Source: an uncultured Eubacteriales bacterium
GTDB lineage: Bacteria; Bacillota; Clostridia; Christensenellales; Aristaeellaceae
Direction of reading: 5' to 3'
Length of the DNA: 51,017 nt
Assembly: GCA_902764285.1 (NCBI GenBank)
Contig: CACWVN010000006.1
Location: 1-51,017, forward strand
Shown: one piece after another, positions 34,237-41,851 of the stretch
How the letters are laid out: each line of letters starts with the position of its first letter
How positions within the stretch are numbered: the stretch's first letter is position 1
Translations under genes and position numbers: made by a program
The notes under the pieces: model-generated
What the model was told of the DNA's origin: nothing
Seen by the model: only the letters and a program-made list of their open reading frames with translations
Databases searched by the model: none

Positions 34237-35151
34237 ATGAACGACATCGCCGCGATTGTGGTGACCTACAACAGAAAAGAATTGCTTCAGGCATGCATCA
34301 CAGGTCTGCTTCGACAGACCTGCCGTCATTTTGATATCCTTGTGATCGATAATGCCAGTACCGACGGTACGTCGGACGCACTGCAGCCGTATATCCGCGC
34401 CGGCGAGATCCGCTACTGCAATACCGGCAGCAACCTGGGCGGCGCAGGAGGTTTCCAATACGGCATCCGGCTCGCCGCTATGGCGGGGTACAAATGGATC
34501 TGGATCATGGACGATGACGCCGTTCCGGAGCCCGCGGCGCTGGAGGCGCTGATGGCCGCCGCCGCGCGTTGCGGCGAATTCGGCTTTCTGTCCAGCCGCA
34601 CCCTGTGGGTTGACGGCAGCCTGTGCCGGATGAACATCCAGCGCGATACGCGCATGGGGAACATCGCTGATTTTTCAAAGGCGCTGGTTCCGGCCGGAGC
34701 AGCCACGTTCGTATCGCTGCTCTTGCCCGCGCGGGTGGTTTTCGAAGTGGGCCTGCCGATCGCGGAATTTTTTATCTGGGCGGACGACCTGGAATACACG
34801 CGGCGCATCTCCCGCAAATACCCCTGCTACGTGGCGGTCGACAGCGTGGTGGTTCACCGCTGCGCCACCAATAACGGCGGGAACATCTCCACCGACGACG
34901 AGGACAGGATCGAGCGATACCGCTACGCCTATCGGAACGAGGTGTACGTCTACCGCCGGGAGGGGCTGCGCGGCTTCGCCCGGCTGCTGCTTCGGACGCC
35001 GCTGCATATCGCCCGGGTGATCGGCAAATCCAAATCGCTCAAATGGAAGCGGATCGGAATCATCCTGGGCGGCACGCTGAGCGGGATCGGCTTCCGGCCT
35101 GAAATAGAGTATATTGCGCCTTCGCGCGCAGCACGAGGGGATGAAACCTGA
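34237..35151 (+). CDS. family 2 glycosyltransferase, galactofuranosyltransferase-like
   Basis: A 304-residue GT-A transferase. AAIVVTYNRKELLQACI is the N-terminal strand-helix. DNASTDGT is at about 36-43, the motif NTGSNLGGAGGF at about 63-74, and the metal-binding MDDDAVPEP near 90. A WADDLEYTRR element (about 179-188) supplies the catalytic Asp, as in the galactofuranosyltransferases GlfT1/GlfT2 and rhamnosyltransferase relatives. Its stop codon touches the Glf start codon (TGA-ATG), strong evidence that it uses the UDP-galactofuranose made by Glf. ATG 34237 has a weak site (GGTGAGGG). The acceptor glycan is unknown. Confidence 0.85.
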   Translation: MNDIAAIVVTYNRKELLQACITGLLRQTCRHFDILVIDNASTDGTSDALQPYIRAGEIRYCNTGSNLGGAGGFQYGIRLAAMAGYKWIWIMDDDAVPEPAALEALMAAAARCGEFGFLSSRTLWVDGSLCRMNIQRDTRMGNIADFSKALVPAGAATFVSLLLPARVVFEVGLPIAEFFIWADDLEYTRRISRKYPCYVAVDSVVVHRCATNNGGNISTDDEDRIERYRYAYRNEVYVYRREGLRGFARLLLRTPLHIARVIGKSKSLKWKRIGIILGGTLSGIGFRPEIEYIAPSRAARGDET

Positions 35152-36261
35152 ATGTACGATTATCTGATCGTCGGGTCCGGCCTGTTCGGAGCGACGTTTG
35201 CCCGCCAGGCTACGGATGCCGGCAGGCGCGTGCTGGTGATCGACCGCCGGCCCCATATCGCCGGCAACGTCTATACGGAGGACGTCGAGGGCATCCACGT
35301 GCACCGCTACGGCGCGCACATCTTCCACACCAATGATAAGTCGGTTTGGACGTACGTGAACCGCTTCGCCGACTTTAACCGCTTCACCAATGCGCCCGTG
35401 GCCAATTACAAGGGAGAACTGTATTCGCTGCCCTTCAACATGTACACGTTCAATAAAATGTGGGGCGTGGTGACGCCGGAAGAGGCGCGGGCGAAGATCG
35501 ACGCGCAGCGAAGGGAGATCACCGGCGAGCCCGGGAACCTGGAGGAGCAGGCCATCAGCCTGGTCGGCCGAGATATCTATGAAAAGCTGATCAAGGGCTA
35601 TACCGAAAAGCAGTGGGGCAGGGACTGCCGCGATTTGCCCGCGTTCATCATCCGGCGGCTGCCCGTCCGTCTGACCTTTGACAACAACTATTTCAACGCG
35701 CTCTACCAGGGCATCCCCATCGGCGGATACACGAAGCTGGTGGAAAACCTGCTCGACGGCATCGAGGTGCGGCTGAACTGCGATTATCTGGAAGACAAGG
35801 AGAATCTGGACGCTCTGGCGCAGAAGGTGGTCTATACCGGGCCGATCGACGCCTATTTCGGCTGCAGGCTCGGCGCGCTGGAATACCGGTCCGTGCGCTT
35901 TGAGACGGAGCTGCTGGATATCCCCAACTTCCAGGGCAATGCTGCCGTCAACTACACCGACCGCGAAACGCCCTGGACGCGCATCATCGAACACAAGTGG
36001 TTTGAGTTCGGCAAGGACGCTGAGGGCAACGACCTGCCCAAGACCGTCATCAGCCGGGAATACAGCAGCGAATGGAAGCCTGGGGACGAGCCCTATTATC
36101 CCGTCAACGATGAGAAAAACGGCGCGCTGTACGCCGAGTACAAAAAGCTGGCCGACGCGGAGGCGAACGTCATCTTCGGCGGACGGCTGGGCGAATACAG
36201 GTACTACGACATGGACCAGACCATCGCCGCCGCGCTGGCGCTGAGCGCGCGGGAACTGTAA
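35152..36261 (+). CDS. glf: UDP-galactopyranose mutase
   Basis: A 369-residue flavoenzyme that converts UDP-galactopyranose to UDP-galactofuranose. The FAD-binding GxGxxG is G8-S-G-L-F-G13. Family motifs include the RYGAHIFHTN block (about 60-70), PFNMYTFNKMWG (about 92-103), KGYTEKQWG, and the C-terminal FGGRLGEYRYYDMDQTI FAD-contact block. ATG 35152 begins right after the upstream transferase's TGA, so translation is coupled. Galactofuranose is found in cell-surface polymers of several anaerobes and is absent from mammals. The gene is complete and shows no odd residues. It ends the cassette, before a terminator shared with the convergent gene. Confidence 0.97.
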   Translation: MYDYLIVGSGLFGATFARQATDAGRRVLVIDRRPHIAGNVYTEDVEGIHVHRYGAHIFHTNDKSVWTYVNRFADFNRFTNAPVANYKGELYSLPFNMYTFNKMWGVVTPEEARAKIDAQRREITGEPGNLEEQAISLVGRDIYEKLIKGYTEKQWGRDCRDLPAFIIRRLPVRLTFDNNYFNALYQGIPIGGYTKLVENLLDGIEVRLNCDYLEDKENLDALAQKVVYTGPIDAYFGCRLGALEYRSVRFETELLDIPNFQGNAAVNYTDRETPWTRIIEHKWFEFGKDAEGNDLPKTVISREYSSEWKPGDEPYYPVNDEKNGALYAEYKKLADAEANVIFGGRLGEYRYYDMDQTIAAALALSAREL

Positions 36262-36273
36262 AAGCGTTTCCAC

Positions 36274-36317
36274 AAAAAAGAGCGGCCCCGCGATCGAACG
36301 CGGCGGCCGCCTTTCTT
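36274..36317. terminator. bidirectional terminator after glf
   Basis: GCGGCC (36282-36287) pairs with GGCCGC (36305-36310), extended by CCGCG/CGCGG inside with a one-base bulge. AAAAAA on the left and CTTTCTTATTCTTT on the right serve each strand. Confidence 0.75.
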
Positions 36318-36762
36318 ATTCTTTAAGCATTTCCTCCAGGATCCGCGCGGCGCTGACAGCCAGGTTCAGACAGGGGCGTTTTTTGTAGAACTCCGGCGTG
36401 CGCGCTTCCGGCTCGGACCCCTGCGTGACGTCGACGCCCTTCAAAAGCTCGCGGCAGACGATGGCGCCGTTTTCCTCCCGGAAGCGGCGGGCGAATTCCT
36501 GCACCAGCGCGTAGTGGGACTTCTTCGCGTCGTAATCCTTCGGATCGGAACAGCCCTTTGCGATGCCCAGTACCAGCGCCGCGCCGCTGACGGTGCCGCA
36601 GACCTCCCTCAGCCGGCCCAGGCCGCCGCCGAAGGACGACGACATGCGGGCCGCGGCGTCGATATCCAGGCCGGTGACATCGCCAAAGGCGCAGGCCACC
36701 GCCTGGGCGCAGTTGTAGCCCTGCATAAACAGTTCGCGGGCGATCGAAGCGTGGTCGGTCAT
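36316..36762 (-). CDS. C_GCAxxG_C_C family redox-type protein
   Basis: A 148-residue protein of the C_GCAxxG_C_C family (PF09719-type). The hallmark Cys residues are visible: GYNCAQAV (about 18), CGTVSGAAL (about 55), a Cys in KGCSD, one in AIVCRELL, and a final one in RPCLNLA. The family is common in anaerobes and probably redox-active or metal-binding, but its reaction is unknown. ATG 36762 has GGATCATTCC upstream, a modest ribosome site. It is divergent from the NifU-like/GGGtGRT pair, which might also handle metal or Fe-S clusters. That proximity is suggestive only. Confidence 0.85.
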   Translation of the reverse strand: MTDHASIARELFMQGYNCAQAVACAFGDVTGLDIDAAARMSSSFGGGLGRLREVCGTVSGAALVLGIAKGCSDPKDYDAKKSHYALVQEFARRFREENGAIVCRELLKGVDVTQGSEPEARTPEFYKKRPCLNLAVSAARILEEMLKE

Positions 36763-36899
36763 GGAATGATCCTCCGTTTTTTTTATCCATTATACCATAT
36801 CCCGCGGCCGTTGTCAGCCAAAATGGCAGGATGAAACGGATCCCGGCAGGATTATATGGGAATAAGCTGGTGGAGAATTGTAAATTATAACTTCAAACA

Positions 36900-36928
36900 T
36901 TGCAAAAACGGCGTTCCCGTGTTAATAT
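36900..36928 (+). promoter_or_regulatory. putative promoter of the NifU-like/GGGtGRT pair
   Basis: TTGCAA (36900-36905), 17 bases, TAATAT (36923-36928). Downstream, the leader can form an imperfect stem-loop (36938-36949 with 36956-36966) before AAGGAGGT. Confidence 0.5.
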
Positions 36929-37014
36929 TGTTATGATGATGAATCCCATACTGCGATGGTTTCATCAACGGACACATTTCATGCGCGACTTGAAGCTATA
37001 AGGAGGTAAGCAGT

Positions 37015-37716
37015 ATGCAATATTCCCGCGAAGTAGAGGAAATGGTCTGCGTCGCCAAGGGCCCGAATCACGGCCCGGCGCCCATCCCTGAGGAGGGCAA
37101 ATGGATTCAGGCCAAGGAAATCAAGGACATCTCCGGCTACACCCACGGCATCGGCTGGTGCGCGCCGCAGCAGGGCGCCTGCAAGCTGAGCCTGAACGTG
37201 AAGAACGGCGTCATCGAAGAGGCGCTGGTGGAAACCATCGGCTGCTCCGGCATGACCCATTCCGCCGCCATGGCCGCCGAGATCCTGCCCGGCAAGACCA
37301 TTCTTGAAGCGATGAACACCGACCTGGTTTGCGACGCCATCAACACCGCCATGCGCGAGCTGTTCCTGCAGATCGTCTACGGCCGCACCCAGTCCGCCTT
37401 CTCCGACGACGGCCTGCGCATCGGCGCCGGTCTGGAGGACCTGGGCAAGGGCCTGCGCTCCATGATCGGCACCATGTACGGCACCAAGGCCAAGGGCGTG
37501 CGCTATCTGGAGATGACCGAAGGCTACGTGCTGAAGATCGCGCTGGACAAGGACGACCAGGTCTGCGGCTATCAGTTCCTCTCCCTGGGCAAGATGATGG
37601 ACGCCATCAAGAAGGGCGTGGCTCCCGCGGAAGCCTACGAAAAGAACATCGGCACCTACGGCCGCTTCAAGGCCGAGGACGGCGCGGTCAAGTGGATTGA
37701 TCCGCGCAACGAGTAA
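37015..37716 (+). CDS. NifU/IscU-like Fe-S scaffold protein, GGGtGRT-partner type
   Basis: A 233-residue protein with a NifU_N/IscU-like fold in its first half. Candidate cluster-ligand Cys residues are in GWCAPQQGAC and ETIGCSGMTHSAA, plus DLVCDA. A long C-terminal extension (about 125-233) is not found in classical IscU. I recognise it as the scaffold-like protein that regularly sits before GGGtGRT genes in anaerobes. ATG 37015 follows AAGGAGGTAAGC. It is 17 bases ahead of the GGGtGRT gene. No nifS/iscS, sufBCD or hesB gene is nearby, so it is not part of a classical Fe-S operon. The role is inferred; it could assemble or deliver a special cluster. Confidence 0.8.
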   Translation: MQYSREVEEMVCVAKGPNHGPAPIPEEGKWIQAKEIKDISGYTHGIGWCAPQQGACKLSLNVKNGVIEEALVETIGCSGMTHSAAMAAEILPGKTILEAMNTDLVCDAINTAMRELFLQIVYGRTQSAFSDDGLRIGAGLEDLGKGLRSMIGTMYGTKAKGVRYLEMTEGYVLKIALDKDDQVCGYQFLSLGKMMDAIKKGVAPAEAYEKNIGTYGRFKAEDGAVKWIDPRNE

Positions 37717-37733
37717 GCAGGAGGTGCGCAAGA

Positions 37734-38734
37734 ATGGCTCTGTTTGAGAATTATGAAGGTCGCATGCCCCAGATCCAGCCCGTGCTGGACAAATATGGCT
37801 TCAAGGATTTTGATGAAGTAAAGGCTTTCAACAACGCCAAGGGCGTGGACGCCTACAAGATCGTCGAGAGCACCCAGCCCATCTGCTTCGAGAACGCGAA
37901 GTGGGCCTATGAACTGGGCGCCGCCATCGCCATGAAGGAAGGCGTCAAGACCGCCGCCGAGGCCGCGCGCTGCATCGGCGTGGGCCTGCAGGCCTTCTGC
38001 ATCCCCGGCTCCGTCGCGGACCAGCGCCAGGTCGGCATCGGCCACGGCAATCTGGGCGCCCGCCTGCTGGAGGAGGAGACCGAGTGCTTTGCCTTCCTGG
38101 CCGGCCACGAGTCCTTTGCCGCCGCCGAAGGCGCCATCAAGATCGCGCTGAACGCCAACAAGGTGCGCACCAAGCCCCTGCGCGTCATCCTGAACGGCCT
38201 GGGCAAGGACGCCGCCATGATCATCAGCCGCATCAACAGACCAAGTATGACTACCTGTCTGCCGACGTGAAGGAAGACCATGCGCTGACCGTGGTCAGCA
38301 AGACCGCCTATTCCACCGGCGACCGCGCGAAGGTGAACTGCTACGGCGCGGACGACGTGCGCGAGGGCGTGGCCATCATGTGGCATGAGAACGCCGATGT
38401 CTCCATCACCGGCAACTCCACCAACCCCACCCGCTTCCAGCACCCGGTCGCCGGCACCTACAAGAAGGAACGCTGGGAAGCCGGCAAGAAGTACTTCTCC
38501 GTGGCTTCCGGCGGCGGCACCGGCCGCACGCTGCATCCGGACAACATGGCCGCCGGCCCCGCCTCCTACGGCATGACCGACACCATGGGCCGCATGCACT
38601 CCGACGCCCAGTTCGCCGGCTCCTCCTCCGTGCCCGCGCACGTGGAGATGATGGGCTTCCTGGGCATGGGCAACAACCCCATGGTCGGCGCGACTGTCGC
38701 CGTCGCCGTGGCGGTGGAAGAGGCCATGAAGTAA
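37734..38734 (+). pseudogene. GGGtGRT-family protein, reading frame broken by one missing base
   Basis: The gene starts at ATG 37734 (GCAGGAGGTGCG upstream). The first frame ends prematurely at 38270 with a non-family tail after ISRIN. The rest continues one frame over, from KYDYLSADVKED to the stop at 38734. Restoring one C after AAC near 38236 (AACAG to AACCAG) gives a continuous protein of about 333 residues reading ISRINQTKYDYL. The family hallmark GGGTGRT lies near 38510-38532. Everything else looks intact, and codon use matches the neighbours. It may be a sequencing or assembly error, a recent mutation, or, less likely, a recoding site; nothing slippery is obvious there. The function of this family is unknown; it is paired with the NifU-like scaffold. 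Confidence 0.85.
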
Positions 38735-38756
38735 TCCCAACCCAAAATAAACACGC

Positions 38757-38782
38757 GCTCCCCGGAAATCATTCCGGGGAGC
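38757..38782. terminator. hairpin after the GGGtGRT gene
   Basis: A perfect 11-base stem, GCTCCCCGGAA (38757-38767) with TTCCGGGGAGC (38772-38782), and a 4-base loop. It lies between convergent genes. The adjacent T-run is weak (ATTCTC). Confidence 0.7.
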
Positions 38783-38805
38783 ATTCTCATGCGCAAATGC
38801 GAGGG

Positions 38806-39093
38806 TCAGATCTCGAAATCGCAGGCCACGGAAGCGCTGCGGACCTCGTGCATGCGCTTCTTGACCGGCAGATGCACCGGGTGGGTCTGATAGGCGTCAA
38901 AGGACGCGCGGCTGTCGAACACGGTGATCAGCGCCAGGTCGTAGGAGCGCTCGCTGTGCAGGATGTCCGCGCCGGCCTCCAGGTCCAGCATGCCCTCGAT
39001 GCGGCCTTTCATGCCCTGGAAGTTCTTCACCAGCTGGGGGATCTCGTCCTTGTACTCGTCCTTGATCTTGAACATAACGATGTGGCGAATCAT
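38806..39093 (-). CDS. Dabb-family (stress-responsive alpha/beta barrel) protein
   Basis: A 95-residue protein of the Dabb/PF07876 type, with a ferredoxin-like dimeric barrel. The N-terminus MIRHIVMFKIKDEY is characteristic, with a conserved early His. The ERSYDLALITVFDSRASFDAYQTHPVH stretch matches the family's second half. ATG 39093 follows GACAGGAGGAAAAGAC; a longer frame to 39141 has no ribosome site. Related proteins are stress-induced or bind heme-like ligands, and some act as small monooxygenases or cyclases. It is the last gene of a minus-strand run after the HAD gene (26-base gap). Confidence 0.85.
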   Translation of the reverse strand: MIRHIVMFKIKDEYKDEIPQLVKNFQGMKGRIEGMLDLEAGADILHSERSYDLALITVFDSRASFDAYQTHPVHLPVKKRMHEVRSASVACDFEI

Positions 39094-39118
39094 GTCTTTT
39101 CCTCCTGTCGATGTTCTA

Positions 39119-39781
39119 TCAGGCTTGAACGAACCGTTCAAAGCCGTGAAAATCGTGAATCACTTCGTCGACCTCCGGCATCCGCAGGAGCGCATCCGGC
39201 CCGACCGTTGTGTCGATGGCGATGATCCGGCCCGCGCCGGCGCCGCAGGCGGACTGTATGCCGGTCAATGAATCTTCGACGATCGTCGTCTCTTCCGGCC
39301 TGAACCCCATCTGATCCATCGCCAGCCGGTAGATGGCGGGGTCGGGCTTGCCGGGAATGTCGCCGGTGTCGTAAAAGATGCGGCCGATGTCGAACCATCG
39401 GTCCAGCCCAAGGTCGTTCAGATAAAAATCCACGTTCGCCCGGATCGACGCCGTCGCGATGGCGCAGGGGATGCCGCGCTCGGCCAGCATGTTCAGCATC
39501 TCCGGCGCGCCGGGCGCCAGCGGCTTCAAAGCGGGATCGTCCAGCACGATCCGCCGGTACACCGCTTCCTTCTCCCCGGCCAGACGGACGATTTCATCGT
39601 CGGAAATGCCGGGAAAGAAGTGCCGGAAGATCACTGTGTTGGTCGGGCCGTACATATACCGGTCGAAATCCTCGTCGGTGATCGACCGGCCGCGCTCCGC
39701 CATGAAGCGCTTCCACGCCGCGCGGTGGATCTCCGCGTCCAGGAAAAGCGTGCCGTTGAAATCAAAAATGAAGGATTGCAT
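39119..39781 (-). CDS. HAD-superfamily hydrolase with unusual motif I
   Basis: A 220-residue protein of the beta-phosphoglucomutase-like HAD subfamily. Motif I is D7-F-N9-G-T11 instead of the usual DxDxT, so the general acid/base Asp is Asn. Motif II is IATASI (Ser/Thr near 107), motif III the Lys in GKPDPAIY, and motif IV VEDSLTGI. The cap domain lies at about 15-90. ATG 39781 is used. With Asn at the second position, normal phosphatase or mutase chemistry may be slow or altered; related sequences with FNGT exist, so this is probably not a random error. The substrate is unknown. It sits 3 bases after ybaK. Confidence 0.85.
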   Translation of the reverse strand: MQSFIFDFNGTLFLDAEIHRAAWKRFMAERGRSITDEDFDRYMYGPTNTVIFRHFFPGISDDEIVRLAGEKEAVYRRIVLDDPALKPLAPGAPEMLNMLAERGIPCAIATASIRANVDFYLNDLGLDRWFDIGRIFYDTGDIPGKPDPAIYRLAMDQMGFRPEETTIVEDSLTGIQSACGAGAGRIIAIDTTVGPDALLRMPEVDEVIHDFHGFERFVQA

Positions 39782-39784
39782 GCG

Positions 39785-40264
39785 TCACCTCTTGGTCAGG
39801 TCGGCAAAAGCCGCATCGGTGATCCCGCGCAGATCCTCCGGGTTCAGAATGACCTGCTGGCCGCGGATGCCGGCGCTGACGTAGATTTCGTCGAACAGTA
39901 TCGCGGTCTCGTCGATGTACGTCGGGTATTTCTTCTTCATGCCGATGGGGGAACAACCGCCGCGGATATAGCCGGTCAGGTTCAAAAGCTCCTTGACGTG
40001 GATCATTTCGATCTTCTTGTCGCCGGTGATGGCGGCGGCTTTCTTCAGATCCAGCTCCTCGGCGACGGGGATGCAGAATACCGACAGCCCCTTTTTGTCG
40101 CCCCGGGCCACCAGCGTCTTGAACATGCAGTCGGGATCGATGCCCAGCGCCTGGGCGGCGTGCACGCCGCTCAAATCGCTCTCATCCACTTCATAGCTGG
40201 AAACGCGGAAACCGATCCCGGCCCTGGTCAGCATGCGCATGGCATTGGTCGTGGTCATCGTCAT
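39785..40264 (-). CDS. ybaK: Cys-tRNA(Pro)/Cys-tRNA(Cys) deacylase
   Basis: A trans-editing enzyme of 159 residues that hydrolyses mischarged Cys-tRNA(Pro). The YbaK/EbsC core is visible: FRVSSYEVDE, FKTLVARGDKKGL (with the conserved Lys), VPVAEELDLKK-type segment, and GGCSPIGMKKKYPTYID near 105. ATG 40264 overlaps the truA stop by ATGA, and a second ATG (40258) follows two codons later. It is cotranscribed with truA and the ECF genes. Confidence 0.93.
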   Translation of the reverse strand: MTMTTTNAMRMLTRAGIGFRVSSYEVDESDLSGVHAAQALGIDPDCMFKTLVARGDKKGLSVFCIPVAEELDLKKAAAITGDKKIEMIHVKELLNLTGYIRGGCSPIGMKKKYPTYIDETAILFDEIYVSAGIRGQQVILNPEDLRGITDAAFADLTKR

Positions 40265-41028
40265 TCCTCCGTCGCTTTGGCCGAATCGGGCAGCGCGTAA
40301 TACACTTCCATCAGCGTCAGTCCCTTTGCCGGCGCGGTCACGCCCAGATCCAGCCGGTCGCCGGTGGAGATGGCCCGCGCCAACGCGCCGGGTTCCAGCT
40401 TGCCGGAGCCGACGCTCTGAAGCGTGCCCGCGATGATGCGCACCATGTTGTACAGAAATCCGTTGCCTTCGACCACGAGACTGACCTCGCTGTCGGAGCG
40501 CTTCACGTCCGCCTTCCAGATCGTGCGGACGGTATCCTTGACCACCGATCTGCTGGCGGCGAAGGCCGCAAAATCATGGGTGCCGATCAGCGCCTGCGCT
40601 TCCCGGTACATCAGCGCGTCGTCCAGCCGGTAGATGCTGTGGGCATGGGTGAACCTATTCAGCGCTCCGGCGTGGGGCGCGTCCCAGAACAGGTAGCGGT
40701 ACCGCTTGCCCACGGCGGAAAAACGCGCGTGAAAACCGAAGTCGGTTTCTTTTGAGTGGATAACGCGGATATCCGGCGGCAGCATGGTGTTCAGCGCGTA
40801 GCTGAACTTGTCGCCGGGGATGCGGCTTTCGGTGTCGAAGTGCACGGACTGGCCCAGCGCGTGCACGCCTGCGTCGGTGCGGCTGGCCCCGTGAACGACG
40901 ATGCTTTCCCCGGTCAGCCGCGCCAGTTTTTCCTCAACGACCTGCTGAACGGCCAGGGCGTTGCTCTGGCGCTGCCACCCGGCATAATTCGTGCCGTCGT
41001 ATTCGATTATCAGATGGATACGGCGCAT
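40261..41028 (-). CDS. truA: tRNA pseudouridine(38-40) synthase
   Basis: Converts U38-U40 of the tRNA anticodon arm to pseudouridine; 255 residues. The N-terminus EYDGTNYAGWQRQ and the catalytic block HGASRTDAGVHALGQ with nucleophile Asp52 are intact, and GNGFLYNMVRIIAGTL is near 200. ATG 41028 follows CCGGAGGATTCC. The order ecfA1-ecfA2-ecfT-truA is conserved in many Firmicutes, as seen here. Confidence 0.96.
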   Translation of the reverse strand: MRRIHLIIEYDGTNYAGWQRQSNALAVQQVVEEKLARLTGESIVVHGASRTDAGVHALGQSVHFDTESRIPGDKFSYALNTMLPPDIRVIHSKETDFGFHARFSAVGKRYRYLFWDAPHAGALNRFTHAHSIYRLDDALMYREAQALIGTHDFAAFAASRSVVKDTVRTIWKADVKRSDSEVSLVVEGNGFLYNMVRIIAGTLQSVGSGKLEPGALARAISTGDRLDLGVTAPAKGLTLMEVYYALPDSAKATEE

Positions 41029-41041
41029 GGAATCCTCCGGA

Positions 41042-41851
41042 TCAGAACAGATTCAGCCTGTTGAGCAGGATTACCGCCGCCAGCAGCGCGGCGATCACCA
41101 GCGCCGCCAGGCCGTCGATGCCCTGGAACTTCAGCTGTTTCATGCGCGTGCGGCCCTTGCCGCCGCGATAACAGCGGGCGTCCATGGCCAGCGCCAGCTC
41201 CTCCGCCCGGCGGAACGCGCCCACGAACAGCGGCACCAGCAGCGGCACCATGGCTTTCGCCCGGGCGATCAGGCCGCCGGTTTCAAAATCCGCGCCCCTG
41301 GCCTTCTGCGCCTTCATGATCTTATCCGCCTCGTCCATCAGCGTCGGGATAAACCGCAGGGCGATGGACATCATCATGGCGATCTCATGGGCGGGGAAGC
41401 CGATGACCTGCAGCGGCCGGAACAGCGTCTCCAGGCCGTCCGTCAGGGCGATGGGAGAGGTCGTCAGCGTCAGCAGCTGGGAAGACAGCACCAGCAGGAT
41501 CAGCCGCGCCGCCATGAACCCGGCCATGCGCAGGCCGTTGCTGGTAATCCGTATGATCCAAATGCTGATCAGGACGGTTCCGCCGGTCTGGAAGAACAGG
41601 TTCAGTATGAACGTGAACAGGATGATGAACATCAGGGGCTTCAGCCCGCGCACCAGGAATTTCAGATGGATGCCCGTGGAAGCCGCGCAGGCGACGACGA
41701 AGCCGGCGAGCAGCAGAAATCCGGAAAAGCCCTGGGCCACGAACACGATGGCGATCAGCGCGATCGTCGCCAGCAGCTTCGTGCGCGGATCGAGCCGGTG
41801 GATCAGCGAATTTCCCGGGAAATACTGGCCGAGCGTGATGTTTTTCAGCAT
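41042..41851 (-). CDS. ecfT: ECF transporter transmembrane subunit EcfT
   Basis: A 269-residue integral membrane protein coupling ATPases EcfA1/A2 to interchangeable S components for vitamins or metals. It begins with NITLGQYFPGNSLIHRLDPRTKLLAT, typical of EcfT. It has about five or six membrane helices, and the coupling-helix motifs are KARGADF (about 187) and MDARCYRGG (about 228); the second has Cys where Gly is usual in the ARG motif. ATG 41851 overlaps the ecfA2 stop by 7 bases. No S component is encoded in the window, so this is the shared, group II type. Confidence 0.95.
   Translation of the reverse strand: MLKNITLGQYFPGNSLIHRLDPRTKLLATIALIAIVFVAQGFSGFLLLAGFVVACAASTGIHLKFLVRGLKPLMFIILFTFILNLFFQTGGTVLISIWIIRITSNGLRMAGFMAARLILLVLSSQLLTLTTSPIALTDGLETLFRPLQVIGFPAHEIAMMMSIALRFIPTLMDEADKIMKAQKARGADFETGGLIARAKAMVPLLVPLFVGAFRRAEELALAMDARCYRGGKGRTRMKQLKFQGIDGLAALVIAALLAAVILLNRLNLF

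Noticed and set aside
36934..36970. Leader stem-loop before the NifU-like gene as a riboswitch
   Set aside because: Only about 10 pairs with mismatches and no conserved aptamer features; mentioned as a leader hairpin but not called a regulatory RNA.
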